A stretch of 64,000 nt of DNA from Fragilariopsis cylindrus CCMP1102 (GCA_900095095.1 FMBT01000349.1:124001-188000), one strand, 5' to 3'. Positions 33,090 to 47,351 are shown, counted from the first letter of the stretch. Translations and numbers: made by a program. Notes: generated by a model not told the origin, from the letters alone.

Positions 33090-35857
33090 TTAATTGTCCC
33101 GGGGTTGTTCAAGCGTGGAATTCTGCAATAATAGTGCCTCATTCTCTCCCTCTAATCGTGCAATCTTCTTCTTCGTATTATATAATTCTTCTTTGTGAGC
33201 TGTTTGCATCTTAACAAGCTCGCTACTCAGGTCGGCAATCTTTGCTTCAAAAACATGATTTTGTTCTTCAAGAACGCGGATCCGAATTTCTTCCGCAGAC
33301 AATTCTTGGTTTTGACCACTATTTTTGAAAATACCCCAAGAACTAGATCGACTAGTCGTTCCTGAACTTCTTTTTACCATCGCAGCTTGGAGAAACATAC
33401 CTTGGGGTGCCTCGTCAGCAAGATCTTCTGATGCCACAGAATCCTCCACGTCACTTGCTGCGGTAGCTCGATCGTCGTTGTATGCTCCTAATTTCCGCTC
33501 TGCCGATTCAGCCTTCTGCTTCCAATCATAAGTTTTTTCGGTCCACTCAAGAACTTTAGCACGGAGATTATCCGACTTTTCAGTCAACTCTTTCATACTC
33601 TGATTCATGAATACCGAGTTTTCCTTCAATAAATTATGCTTTTCTATTAAATCTTCACGGTCTTCATGAAGCCTTTCTACTATTTTCCTGGCAGCGATTA
33701 GATCCTCCCGAACAGTAGTTGCATCTTCCCGGGCCTCATTAAGTTTCTGCTTTGCTGATTGAAGATCTTGAGCATCATCCGAAATAGAGTAACTCGAAAG
33801 CTCTGTTCTAAGGGATGAAATGGTTTCATCCTTCGTTACCAATTTTGATGTGTACTCCAATCGTTCTCCCTTGAGTCTCCCTTGTAGAGCTTTCTTTTCT
33901 TGGTCCAGTTCCTCAATTTGAAGCTGAGGCACAGTCATCGAGTCTTTCAATTCTATCTCTAGTTTCTCAATTCGCAGAATTTGAGAATCAACTGTCTGTT
34001 CCTTTTCCGATAGCAGTTTCTTGGTACTATGTAATTCAACGAAAGAAGCTCCTCCGCCACCACTCTCTCCGTTTTCTAGTTTCTTCTCGAAATTTTGTAT
34101 ATCATCTAAGAGTTTTTCAATTTCTTCTTCTGATTCGCGTACATCATTCTCCAATTCTTCTTCCCTTCCTAATTGCCTGTCAATAGCTTGTTCCAAATTA
34201 TCGATTCGACTCTTCTCATCCTCGATGACCCGGTCACGCTCCTTCAACTCTTTCATCGCCTCGCTACGCTCTTCCAGCGATTCCATGAGTTCGACTTTAA
34301 CACGTTCAAGCTCTCTGGACACCTGAAGGAACTCATCCTTTTCTTGAATATGTTCTTCCGACATAGTCACTTGTTTCTGCAATGCTGTCGATAGTTGCTG
34401 TTGAAGTTTCAATATTTCTTCATTCTGTTGGTTATTTTCCGTCTGGGTAACCTGAAAGTCGACTGCTGTTCGCAAAAGATCATCTTCGATGACGCGACTA
34501 TTTCTGTTTTCTGCTGCGACAGGACTTTTTGTCTCGACATCATCTGCGAATGGATTGTGTGGATTGTCGTTGGCAATTGGATTGAGCTTCTCCTGATTTC
34601 TTTGGACCTTATCGTCATCCGTACCCTTGCTCTTTCCCATTCCAGTCCAAGCATTCTCGAACATGCTGCTAACTTTCGTATAGCTGCTGTTATTCTTACT
34701 ATTAGAAACTTCACTGCCAAATGTCGACGCGGAGGCATCTAGTTCAGGTTTCTCGTCGATGTAACCCTCTTTGGATCTTCTAAATTCTTCCGCGAGTCCT
34801 TCTAAGCCGTCACCAAAGTCATCTACCGGTAGCACCGGAAATTCCATCTTAGACTTACTTTTCTCTCTCTTTAATTTTTTGGTTTTATCTTTTACCTTTT
34901 TCTTCTTTGCTTTCGGAGACCCTGGCAAACTCATGCTTCCATAACTACTTGTACTGTCATTGTTCGTTTCTACCCTCGACGGAATAGAAATGTCTGCTGA
35001 TGAGTCGTCACTTTGAGATCTAGTACTATTTCGTTTCTTCTTATCTTTATCTTTGTAACTTCTTTTCTTCTTTTTCTTTTTCGACGAATCTTTTGTAGTG
35101 ATAGTACTACCACTACCAGATAAGCTTTTCTTTTCCTCTTCTTGGTACGGAATTTCCGACATAGATTTCGCAAATCGCGCCTTTGAAATGGATCGGGATC
35201 GTCTCGTTGCTTTTTTGGAGGACGCTCTAACACGAGCAGCACCCGTATCAACGATATCAGTCGTCGTCGACACTCGTCTTGATCTCGAGGCTGATCTAGA
35301 TCTACGAGGAGCACTATCTCCGCTGCCGCGAATGACGTCGTTGTTGTCATCTACATCTATGAGCGACGATTTTCGTCTCCCTCCACGCAATTTTTTGGTC
35401 GATTTCGATGTGGACGCTGATGTACCGTCTTTTAAGATTCGTGTCTCAGAATTTGATCGTTCCAAGGCTATTGAATCTATTTTTGATCGAACCTCGGAAC
35501 GATCTCCTCGGAAGACGCCACCTGTGCTTCTACTGCCCCTGCCACTGCCTTTAACTTTCCTCGTCGATGTCGCTTCTCCAATGTCACTCGCTAATCCTTT
35601 CAATCGTTTACTGACCTCGCTTCTGGAACGTTGTCTTCCAGTTGGACGTTCCGACTGCGACCGTTGATTGTTCGCCCGTCTATCTGTACGACCACGGTCC
35701 TTGGAATTTTTTTGTTAAAGCTCCAGGTCTCCCAATCATCCTCCTCCCTGCTGTTCAGTAAAGAAGAGGAATCGTTTCCACCGGCGGATCCAGAAATTTC
35801 GGCGTTCCCACGAAGTAGTGACCTGCCACTCAACAATCTTTTGAACTTTTCTCTCAT
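33090..35857 (-). CDS. Arg/Ser-rich coiled-coil protein
   Basis: The start is ATG 35857 (MREKFKRLLSGRSLLRGN). The frame runs to 35714, then must shift by one base. An A7 run (minus strand; T at 35707-35713) with one extra A would give NKKNSKDRGRTDRRANNQ and connect to the long frame ending at 33090, about 922 residues. The first 300 residues are basic and Ser/Arg-rich (SRSASRSRRVS, KKKKKKRSYKDKDKKK). Residues about 400-720 are a long coiled coil with heptads and Glu/Lys/Leu bias (RIDNLEQAIDRQLGREEEL). The C-terminus has a second coiled coil (IRVLEEQNHVFEAKIADL). It resembles the proteins at 48197 and 53240 in layout and in the central coil. No known domain; a cytoskeletal or scaffold role is only a guess. 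Confidence 0.7.
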
Positions 35858-36970
35858 TTCTGCTCTTTTTATTTTTATTTATCTTAAACTACGTTGGTCG
35901 TATCTCGAAATAATAGGATAAATTAATTGATGCTGTTTTGGTTGTTGTGTGGCGTTTTGGTTGTCGGCTTGATTAGACTTGACTCAATCACTCCTACGGT
36001 ATCCTGTTTGGTCTTGGGGGTCTTCGTTCTTTTTCTTTTCTTTTCTTTTTCTCCTTAAGGTCTACAGCCCACCCCACTGCAGGACCAGGTATCTTGTTAT
36101 TTGTTTATTTTTGAAAATTCCTCAATCAAATAGAAGTGATTTGTAAAGTTAATAGTATTAGTGGAAGATGAAAATGAAAACGACGCGGTCAAGAAGAGTA
36201 CTACTAGTATTAGTGCATAGTATGACAGTGTCAATGTGTTTGAAAATAATTGTTCTCAATTGCCGAAAGTTAGTTTACTCGACTTTTTTGTACAGTATCA
36301 AGAAGAGCGTGTGAAAGTATTCACTCTCGGAAGCGTGCATGCATGATCGTCTAAAATCGCGGTAAAAAATATGTACAGGCAACTTCTTTTGATCTTAGGA
36401 CTAGTTTTGTACACCATAAGTATTACGGAGTAGTTTTTGTTCCACGAATTGAATTGTACACATTGTACTGCCCTACAAGCAACAACACAAAACTTAAAGA
36501 CTGAATTTGTGCTAAACATCCATTGAAAGGTGTTAATATGGATGATATGATTGTATTGATCTTTCGTTTTAGTGCTTTAACTGTTATCTATAACTGCAGC
36601 AGAAGAAAGGTTGTGCCTTACTTACCCAACACCAGTTAGTTGTTTGTTGACAGAGGAATGGATAAAAAGTCTGCATATAAAGCTTCTGCTACAGTAAAAA
36701 AAAATCTATACAATTGTTATCTAAAAGTTGATGTGCTGCTCCTTACTGCCTTAGATAAGCTAGTTAGACCATGATCAACCTGACTGGCGGTTATCAATCT
36801 TCTATGCTAGTATTATTACCTTTAAATTGGCACATCTCCAAATCTATCCGTAATGCACTGCTGGGCCTTGCAGCACTAGTAATTTATGGGGGTTTTCTAG
36901 GAACTAAATATTTAGATGTTTATACATCGTGTTTTTACATGCTTTTGGATACCCTCTTTTCCACTTTGAT

Positions 36971-37165
36971 TACCCGCTTTGGAAAAAAGCAGGTACCCCT
37001 TAGCATGTAACCGCTTCCCTGAAAAGCAGGTAGGGATACCCGCTTTGGATACCTGCTTTGTAAATAGGTAGGTTTTATGTAGAACACACTCAGTAAAAAT
37101 GAGGTGTAAAAATACGGTATAAAATAACCTGCTTCCGTAAAAAGCGGGCGGGGATACCCGCTTTG
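36971..37165. repeat. Cluster of short hairpins with TACCCGCTTT/AAAGCAGGTA arms
   Basis: At least three inverted pairs share one motif: TACCCGCTTT-GGAAA-AAAGCAGGTA (36971-36995), CCGCTT-CCCTGAA-AAGCAGG (37011-37030) and CCTGCTT-CCGTAA-AAAGCGGG (37128-37147). Further single arms are ATACCCGCTTTG, at about 37036 and 37153, and ATACCTGCTTTG near 37050. The arms occur in both orientations within 200 bp. Confidence 0.8.
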
Positions 37166-38040
37166 TAAAAAAAACAGATTTGCCGTACACGCTTTTCAAA
37201 AATACAGATTAGTTATTAGTTTTTGGTCAACCCCCACGCTGTTAATAGTGCTGGAAGGCCCTGTTCCTCCACATCTAAGAATATTTTACCCCACTTGTTT
37301 TCCCAAAGTTGGAAACATCCTTGTGAGGATTCTCACATTGTCCGGTTTCGTTGTTGTCTCAATTGCAGGTAGAGTAGCATCACTGGTCAACCTACTAAGT
37401 GGTTTTGGTTCTAGCAAAGACGTTTGTCAATGGATTGTTCGACATTTTCTTACAAGGAATGTGTTGTCTTGTGGATACTCTTCTGGAGACTGTAGGCTTG
37501 GTTGGTTTACCAGCTGTGAAATATCTTCATATTGGTTTGCTCCTCTCTTTTACAGAGAGAACAATTACTACCCACACAATAACAATAGATTCTTTTCCAG
37601 CAATAGTAGATCTTCTTTTCTAATATCTTCATGTTTTTTCCAGTAGTTCAAAAATGGCTATTATGCTACTTGGTAGGTTATGTCTACATTAGAATCTGAA
37701 CAGGAATTGTGGACTAAAAGTGAGGATAAGCTTGTTTGTTGAGATATACTCAGTGATAACACTCAGCCCCGTCCAATTATCCTGACAATACTGGTAAATG
37801 TTGATGACTTGGATCTATCTTTTTGACCCCTATGTACGTTAGATCTTAGCCTTGTTATTGTAATATCAAATTAGTCCATACAATGTGATTGCAAATCAAT
37901 TACATGCAAATCAAGCAGGAATGTTGTTTATTATCAAATGAGATAATGCATTTCATTCAGCTTTGCAATAATGGATAGGATGTGACCAAACTGAACACAG
38001 ATTCTCTCCTGTCAACATGTTTAATACTGATCACTCTTTC

Positions 38041-38041
38041 C

Positions 38042-38074
<33 letters not shown>

Positions 38075-38083
38075 TATATAGTC

Positions 38084-38114
<31 letters not shown>

Positions 38115-38115
38115 A
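38041..38115. repeat. TA and CA microsatellites
   Basis: A TATATA tract (about 38042-38080) is followed after GTCCT by an ACACAC tract to about 38115. It lies about 300 bp upstream of the TMEM131-like start codon. Confidence 0.9.
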
Positions 38116-38409
38116 CAATAGTATGCAGTTTTTTTTTTTGATTGTTCAATTGGAGGATTTTTCGTTCACTTACAAAAGTAGTGTTCGCAAAATGATATAA
38201 TGATACGCGCGATCTATTGTACGCATGATGGACGCATAAGTTTTGGGCCTACAGTATGCATAATTTGAATGAGGGGGCGGATTTTCATCTCTCATTTTAC
38301 TGCGAGTACTTCGTAGATACAGTTTAGCTGAAAAAATCCACGACGACACATCCCGTCCTCACATGATTCTTGTAGTCGACAAGTACTACTCTAGGAAGCG
38401 ATATTAACG

Positions 38410-41400
38410 ATGAGGCGTCCATGGCTAATGGCAGCATGGCCTCTTCTACTGTTGCTCTACTGTTCTTGTACCTTGACTACAGTCGCTAATGGTAGCAAGA
38501 ACAAGAATAACGACGCGAGATTGAAGGTTTCCATCCGAAAAGACACGATGGTGGGGGTCCCCTCTTGCCAACATACTTTTAGTCAAATCGAGTTACTCAA
38601 TTTGGTACGTGCGCGACTCTGCGAGAAAATTAGTATAAAAATTTATAGAGTGTCTTCTCCTGCGACATTATTTCGTTAAGTGGGAAAACGCTTCAAAATG
38701 GGGGAATGTTTCCGAATTTTCATCTTTGTGGGGGGTTACAATTATTTGTATCATTGAATTTATAAATTGAAACGCTTGCTTTTTTTACAACTACGTACAA
38801 GGAAAATGTACAAGCATTACGATACAAAGTACCTACCATTTCGTGTTGATTGCTGACTTGCGATTGGGTGCTACTCTAAGTTCCCTTTCATCTCTCCCAT
38901 TGTTATGTTGATATCGTGACCAATTTATCTCATAACATGAGGATTTTTCTCCTTCCTTTCTTTCTTTCTTTTTATTTAATTTTTTATATTTATTTTAGCA
39001 TTCTACCGAACCCATCATGATCCACTCTATCCAAACAAATCCCGAGGAGACTATGTTGGTAAGACCCGAAAAATCGCCAACGACGTCACCACGACGTCAC
39101 CAACATCGTTAGAACCGGATTATGCACGTAAATGGGATCATCATGATATTCCCCAGCAACTACACGTTTCGAAATTGCCTTCGGGTAGTCTCTCATTGGG
39201 TCCAGGACAAGTGGCAATTGTTCCTGTGACATTCCTCCCACGGTATCCTAGCTTCGTGGAAAAAGAAGAGGATAGAGACATCAAAGATATCAACAACAAT
39301 AAGAACAACAGCAACAAACAAAACGACAATCACAATAAAAAACACAACAACAATAATATGGATGATTACTATACGACAACGGTTACAGATGGAAGGTCTC
39401 CTCCTCCGCTAAGCTCCACCGCGAAATTAGATCTAATAGATTTGGTAGGAGAACGAGTCCTCAAAGTGATAGACAACAAACGACAATATATGAGGAATAC
39501 ATTAGATCCAACATATCGGCGGAGGAATAATATCAATCCGTCTTCTCTTCCGAATGGTGACGAAGAATATGAGGTCTCAACGACGGTCGTCGTCGATACT
39601 TCTCGAGGCATTGTTGAATTACCGATATCCGCTTCGAGCATCCGTGACAATTCTTATGGTATTCCGGACGTCATCAAATTTCACCATCCTAGCCTCACAA
39701 AAGATGATGGGAACGGTGATGACGACGACAACAACAGTGATGATGATGATGATATAGACGATGACGACTACAATGCTACTTGCGACTCGGGCGGTTGTGA
39801 AACATCCATTGGAGGAGCGGGAACAAGAAACCGTGCAGGTAGCATACCTTCCATGGATGGTGTTGTTATATTAGATACAATTCATGCAACAGATTTAATC
39901 GGTCTACACAATGAAAAAAATGATCGTGCTTCTGTACTAGATACTATAAAACCAGAAAGAGAATGCTTCGACCTGTATTTATCCAATCCTTTCCATGAAA
40001 GAGAACTGCAAATAATGGAAGTTTTAATATCCCGACCAGAGTTCGTAAGCGTGCAGTTTGATCCAGTAAGGATGGCTGCGTTAGATTTATCTGAGCTGGT
40101 CGGAAGTGGACCTTCTCAAGTCTTACGTCAATGGACCGAAGACGGTCCCCTGTATCTGCCACCGGACTCAGACAATCACTACATACTTACTCTTTGCACC
40201 GCATTTGAAGGCGAAATCAACCGTGACGAAGGATCTGAAACGTATCTGGATGAAATGTCAAAATGGATAGATTCTGGAGATCCCGATCGCAACCTAGGCT
40301 TTCTGCAAATTCGAACGGATGCTGAGACTCTTTTCATTGGTTTGGAACATGCGGAAATCGTACCGTTCTTGTCGCTGAAAAATGAGTCATACCATGACGA
40401 TGAACTTCAGAGTATACCACAAAATATCTCCTCTGTTACGGGTAGCACCAATGCAAAAACTGGTACAAGTACTCTGCTGAAGTCCGACCCAGAACGTCTT
40501 GATTTTGATATGATATCTACGACAAGTCCGGCTATGTACACTAGTTTTGGTTTGCAAAACAAATCACCGGTACCAATCCGAATTATGCGGGTTACTATTG
40601 GATTGGACACAAACGGAGACGAAGAAAAAGTGAGGGAGGCGGAGCTTATTGGACTAAAACTTAATATCAGTGTCAGGTCAGATGGAGGAGTCGAGAACGA
40701 CGACGACGATGATGATGATGATGATAATGACAATAAGGATCAACTAGATTCCCTCGTATTAGGATCAGCAACCACTCTCGACAATATATTTGTTTTGAAA
40801 TGCTCTTTGAATCCAGATCGCTATTTTTCGGACTCAAACAAAGAAGCATTTCATTTTAGTGGGACTATAGTTGTTCGGGGAACAATGGATACAGAACTAT
40901 CTTATAATCTATGGCGCGAAGAGACTCTTCGAAATCCATATCGTGACGAACACCTTACCCTTGAGCTGCCATTTTCCGTATCAATACTTAACGGTAGAGT
41001 GGAAGCCTTAATCGAGCGATCGAGTCACCCATACCCTCAACTATTTGCAGCTCAATCGTGGGATGGATCGGGTCGAGCTGTATCACATCTATTTTTCCCC
41101 ATGAATCACTATGCGGCTGTATCGGGAACCGAAGATGAATTACCACAACAAATGTATCTTGGAACGAATGAGATCAGACATGATCTTCGTATTCTAAGCA
41201 ATATGGTGTTTCCATTAACTCTTCTCGGAGCTGAAATTCTAGACGTTGACGATCCGGATAATACTGAGTCTCTTTGTAATAGATTCAATGTATCCGTGGC
41301 ACCACCATCAGATCCAGATGATCTTTATTTTGGGTTTGAGGAAATTGGGTTTTTATTAATGAAGTATAGATTTGGAGTTAAAGGGAAAAGGGGAGAAAAG

Positions 41401-44400
41401 GGAAATGATTCACTTCCACTCGATCTTGATCCTCATTTACCGAAGAGGTGTGCTTTGAACGTTATAACAAGCCCAGCAGAAGCTGGGACATTTCGAATTC
41501 CTCTACTTATTTTCCCTGGGAGCCTGGAAGTTTCCCCTGTCGACTCCTCGCCGATTCAACATTCTTCGCAAAGCAATGCTCTCGTGGGTTTTCATCATCT
41601 TTTGTCCTGGTGTCGATCATCTCGTCTAGGAAAGTCATTCATTGAAATCCTCGAAAAGTCCTCTGATGAGCGAAGGAAACCTAAGAGTGATTCTTATCTT
41701 CTTTCAAAATATATCTCGCAAAATTCCCAATGGGATCCAAAACTGAAACCAAGATTTCATCCGATCTTGTTGAAAGTTGGCGCAGTAGATAGCGGTAAGG
41801 TAGCAAAGATGCATGTCTATCTAACGAATCACAATCCAATACCTTTGACAATTTCGATTGATGTTGGTGAAGTGGAGGGCATGTCGATTACTCTAAGCCG
41901 CGATGCAAGTCAAGAGACAGGTGATGGTAACAGTCTACTTGATTATCTTCCTAAACAGGAAAAGTCATCTTTAGTCAAACTTGGGAAATATAAAGACCAT
42001 CCTGTAGCTGGGCTTCTTGAATTCTTGACTTCGAACGAGGAAGCTCTCGAGTTCACATCGAAATTTAATTTTCGTGATTCACTTTCACCTTATCATCCCG
42101 CTATCGATAGATCGGACGTTCTTCAACTATTACACGATTGGCATTCTAAGGCATTCTTTCATCGCGAACTAGTTTCTAATCGAGTCAACTCGAACGAATC
42201 GACAAGTTGCGAAGGGGATTTCCATCCGCCTGTATACAGTTCTTTCAACAGTACTCTTGATTTGACTAAGACAGAAGGACTTTCCGGTGCTTTTATTCTT
42301 TCAAGTGACAAAAGACTTGCTCGTCCACTCATCGAATGCTGGAAGCGAGATCCAGCTCTTATGTCATCCGATAGAAATACAATAAAAATACCACCAGGAG
42401 CAAGGGCGCGATTTGAAGTTCAGGTTCGAGCTCCGTCTCAGGAGTTTCTGGAAGATGATATCAGCCATCTTTTGACGTCTGGTCTTGTACTATCAACAAA
42501 TCTTGGAGATGTGATGCCTATTTTTGCAGTTTCTGAGGCTCTTCAAGGACAGCTACATGCATCCCAAGACATTGATGGTCAATTTGTTCCCGCAAGGCCA
42601 AAAGATGTGAAGAGAAATGTAATGAATGTACCTCTGGATCTAACTTGGAACAGTCGAGATGATGTGAAAAAACCAAGTTATGTCGACGCAATAACGATTC
42701 CTCCTGCTAACTTTACCACGCGAGTACCATCCCAGGAGACTATAAGTTATAATCTTGGACGTGGAAATTTGAGTCACGGGGTTCCTCTATACTTGAGATC
42801 ATCATTTTCCCGGGACGTACGCTTGCTGAATGTGGAAAGCTGTAATCCTTGGTTTAGGTTTGTTCCGTTGGACCGGAATGAAACCTTCGGAAGCTCATAT
42901 CATGATGAGGGAATCATTGTGGGTTCTATCCGGACTAATGTGGATTGTTCGTCGAATCATGTCACAGACAGCGGATTTCCGTCATTTTATCAATGCATGT
43001 TAAATTGGCTCTCACACCGCTTGAAGTTGCAACCCGAAGGCTGTGGGCTGAATAAGGATTCAAATCTTAAGCTTAGGCAAATCGATAGTGTAAAGAGAAC
43101 AATCGAAGTTGGTCTTCGTCGGTTGAAGAAGAGCTACAAATGCATGCATCGTCCAATCCTATTTCTGTCGATTTTGGTGTTTCTCCCTCAAATGAATCCG
43201 ATATAAGTAACATCAAAACAGGGCGTAGGAAGAATGACGGTGTCATTGCAGATCTTGATTCATATGATGCTATTTGGAAGGCCTTAAAGATGGCTGATAA
43301 TTTCGGATACAACTTATTGAGTTCATCCTTGAGAGCTACTGTCGAGTACGACTCAGAAACCTTGAGTGAAGAACTCGACGATTCGAGGAATAGTACCGTA
43401 AAGCAGAATCTATCCCTATCCATACACGATCTTACTGTCCAGTCTGTTCTTCAAGCACCGAAGCTTTTTGACGCTGATAGCGACTACTTGGAATTCAGAC
43501 CCACTGTTGTTGGATCTATAACCTCAGCAGTAATATCAGTACGAAACCCGACGGGGGTGCCTGTCAGGGTTCGTCTCGGTACCGCCCCTCTGAAGGAGTC
43601 CAATGTAAATTCGCTGACAGAATCGCCCGCTTTCAACTCACATTCATATACGGAAATTGAAAAAATACATCGAATCGCAAACCTGCACAACCCTTACGTT
43701 CAGAATGGGAAAAGTAGTGTCCCTACTAACGATAGTATGTCATTTTTGTGGTGGGACGGCAATGGAGGATTCTTTATCCCTAATGAGCATGGAGATGTAA
43801 TTCGCTCCCATCATAATATATCTGTCATACGTGGAGGTGGATCGACTAGTGTTAGCATGCTAAATCCATCACTTCAATCACAGGTTGGATTTTTGGTTGG
43901 CTGCGGGACGAGGTGTGGGTTGAGGTATAAAAATTACCTCAATATACCCATTGATCACCCTGTGTCAAAAAGTCCGATTGGAGCATCTGCTGCTTCTGGT
44001 ATCACATTAACAGGTCATATGCGCTATGATTCTCCTGAGACCAACGACAAAATTGGTGCAGAACCTTTGATTTTAGCTGGTGGTACGCCAATACCTGATA
44101 CCGGTGGACCGTCCGCCTTTGCCATTCCTTTTCCCGCTCTAGATGAAATTGTAATCCCGCCGTTCGGAAAAGGGCAATTGGGTCCGATATATTTCAGACC
44201 ACCTGGACGGTACAAAACAATTGGGTGTGATGTTGCCAGAAAGAGCGGTACCAAGCTTTATGGAGATAAGGAGATTCTGTGCAGTAGTCAAACATTCGAT
44301 TCGATGATTTATCTCGAAAATTCTTTGACAGGTATAGAAAAGGTAGGATTGCGAGGAAAAAGTGTATGGGATCACTTGTACTTCGTCGACCCGCCGCCCA

Positions 44401-47351
44401 AGCAAGGGGAAGATGCATTTGGTGATATTGAATTCCGTGATGGGATGCCAACACTACTTTTCTCTGGAACAAGTAATTCCGGTATAAAATTTAAGTCTAA
44501 ATCTTCATTATTTGGAAAGAAAATTCAACGCGTTTCGGTCACGAAAGAAGTTGTTTTGCATAACGGCGGAGATGCTGATTCTGAAGTAGCGGGAGTTTAC
44601 TTTTTGGGCATGAATAGTGATAGAGAAGAGCATGGATCATGCTCATTCGGTTCATTTAAACTTCTAAACTGTTGGGACATTTCTTCCAGTAAAAAATTTG
44701 AGAATATCCGTAATGGATTCGTATTGAAACCAGGAGAAAGTCGCTCTTTCTTTGTGGAACATCTTCCTGACTGTACAATGAAAAAAGAATTTGTCACCTT
44801 GCGTGTCCAGTTAAATCGCGCTAGCTCACTAGACGACACGACTTCGATTTTACATGGAGGTAGACATTCGAGATCGCGAGGAATACATAATCCTTTCCTG
44901 ATCAAAGATACTAGCATGTTCTTTGGGTATCAAATGAACGACGTCGCATTCGCACGTTGCATGCCTGCAGACGCGAGATTGAATAGTGCAGTCCTTTACA
45001 AAGATCTGACAACGATAAATACAGCAAAATTCTCTAACAGAATCAAAATGAAGGCATTTGGTGGAAATCAAAAAGAAAGTCCATTGCTACTATTCCAGGT
45101 TGTTCTTTTCTCGACTGCCGCTTTGTTGTTGTGCTATGCATTACGTGCAAGGTTTCATGCTATTCTGGGTATGCTGCAGAAAATGCAAGGTGTACCTCCG
45201 AAGAACTTCCGAAGTAATTGGAATGCAGCATTTAGATGTCTTGCTAGATCAGACCCAACTTCAACGGAGCTCCAGACTATGAGCCGTGAACAGATGCGTC
45301 ATGTTGTAATTGGACGGTATAAAGCGAAAGGAAATACGACGTCATCTTCGTTAAATAGTGTTAATGGGTTCTCACGAGATCGACGAGCAACAACATCCAA
45401 CAACCTACGTCAAAGGACAGGAAAAGAAGGAAGCACTGGTAATGATAGAATTCGGCCTTTCAGCGATGCGATTTTTCATGATACATCCGTAGCCGATGAG
45501 TCCTCATTGCGTATTCACTTTCCGGTTGGACTTGGTTGGCGAACTGCATATTCGCGTGGGGTTATAAAAGACAACTCTTTACAGACAACTTCTTTCGCTT
45601 CGAGAACGAAGGTCTTACTCGACCGTAGAGCCGCGGTAGCCCTACAAAATGATGCTAGCAATTATATCAAAATTGAGAAGAGTGAAAACAAGGGAGGCGT
45701 GAAGACGAACTGCACCGAAGAGAAAGACAAAAATAAGCTCAATGGAAATAAAAATGAAATAGCGGAAACCGCTAGTGTGATTTCGACATCTGAATCCGAA
45801 GAGACGGACGCCAACAAACCTGAAAGCTACCAGAGGGTTACAAATAAATATAACGAAGCAAGTCAAGCCAGAGATATAGTTCCTTCTGCCGAAAAGACAG
45901 AAATCGTTCCAGCTATTCCGAAGGAAGCTCCAAGAAAACCAAAATCTAAAACGGAGAAACATAACACGAGGAAGGGCGAGTCTCCTATCCAATCCATCGA
46001 GAGCACGAATACTGCTGATTCATCAAAACGAAATCAGAAGTCAAAGAATCAAGCTCCGAAAGCAAACGAGCGACAAGACACCAGCAAATTAGACAAATTT
46101 TCAAAGAATGCACCGTGGGGTAACAAAGAAAAAGAAAAAGTCGCCCCTAAGGATCTATCAGATCTGCTCGGCCCTTCACCAAAATCCACTTCATCAAAAC
46201 CATGGCAAGGAGACCGCCAAAAAACTGATACGGATGTGCCAGAGAAGAAACAGGTAGGAATACCAGAGAAGAAATCTAAAGGCAAGGCTAAAGGCAAATC
46301 CAACAAAAAGGCAGAAAAACAAACTATCCCAGGAAAGAAAGTTAATCTAGATTCTGCGCAGAAGGGAATGATTTCGACGATGTCAGCAGACGCGCCAGTA
46401 TTTGTCAATCGATCGCAACCTATCTTAAACCCTCCTCCCGGTTTTGGTGGAGCTCAAATTAGTATCCCTTCATCTCCTACCGCTAATACTCATTTGCCTC
46501 CTGCATCTTCGACAGAAAGTCAGCCTTCGCTAGAGACAATGCTAAATTCAGCGCTTACAGGAGGCTCTATTGATACCGATATTTCTCTTGGTGTTACCTT
46601 ACCCTTTGCGAAGAATAAAACGGGCGGCGGAAGCGATCTCTTTTTCCCCGGTAATATTCGCGATTCACGTCTCTCTGAATCTTCAGCAAATATTATACCT
46701 GGAATAGAAAATGATTTCGTATTTAAAGCAAACCCTTCTCCAACAGCAACACTCGGATTTAGAGTTGCAGACGTCGCAGCGATGGCGGAAAACATCAATG
46801 CGCTTGCTCCACCGGTCGAGCAGCCGTGGCTTCCTGGTTTGCTGAATGAAGAACCCGAGCCAGTTGAGCAGCCGTGGCTTCCTGATTTACTGAACGAAGA
46901 ACCCGAAAGCGGCTTCGATGTAATGGACTTTTTGGATGGTATTTTACAGGATGGATCTACTACCCAGGATGAACCAGTTAAAGAGTTAGAACCTGCTCTG
47001 TTAGAACCTACTCTTCCCGGTACTCCCAGTAGAGCTGTGGGTGGTGCACCAGGAAATACAATTGCACCAGTTTTGTCCAACCCCTGGGCTTCGGAGAGTA
47101 AGTCACGAGCGTCGGCTTACGGAATTTCCTTCGACGACAACGACGAGAACAACGTCAACGTTTCTTCTCAGTCAAGATTAAACGGCCTGTTGGAAGGAAC
47201 GTCGATGAACGAAGGTTTGTCGGGAGGACTTGGTGGCAACAATCCATTATTGACACCAGCTGCTATTCTAAACGCCGAAGAAAGCAACAAGATCGTCGTA
47301 GACGGCGACGAAAAGGCGATTTCGTTCTACGCTGGATTATTAAACGAGTAG
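38410..47351 (+). CDS. TMEM131-like secretory-pathway membrane protein
   Basis: Exon 1 (ATG 38410) encodes a signal peptide (LMAAWPLLLLLYCSCTL). A donor after 38608 and acceptor before 38999 keep the frame, although a stronger-looking donor 3 bp earlier does not. LSLGPGQVAIVPVTFLPRYP is the PapD-like block of TMEM131. Further Ig/PapD-like strands follow, for example LEFRPTVVGSITSAVISVRN. One membrane helix (QVVLFSTAALLLCYALRARF, about 45095-45155) precedes a basic, Lys/Ser-rich cytosolic tail of about 730 residues with a duplicated EQPWLPxLLNEEPE. Frames switch at about 43140, and one more A in AAA 43138-43140 gives about 2,850 residues, longer than the animal protein (about 1,880). Animal TMEM131 binds procollagen through PapD-like domains and TRAPPC8 through its tail; the cargo here is unknown. 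Confidence 0.75.

Larger units (their letters stand above)
35858..38409. other. Gene-poor spacer of 2.5 kb
   Basis: No ORF here has clear coding features. It contains the hairpin cluster at 36971-37165 and a TA/CA microsatellite at 38041-38115. A minus-strand stretch near 37220-37530 reads fairly openly (for example NVRILTRMFPTLGKQVG) but has in-frame stops. It could be a decayed gene or chance. Confidence 0.45.

Noticed and set aside
36771-37010. Small plus-strand ORF of 79 codons (MINLTGGYQSSML...)
   Set aside because: It lies in the spacer, overlaps the palindrome cluster, and shows no domain or conserved pattern.
43073-43423. Minus-strand open frame over the TMEM131-like frame switch
   Set aside because: It is antisense to clearly coding Ig/PapD-like sequence on the plus strand.
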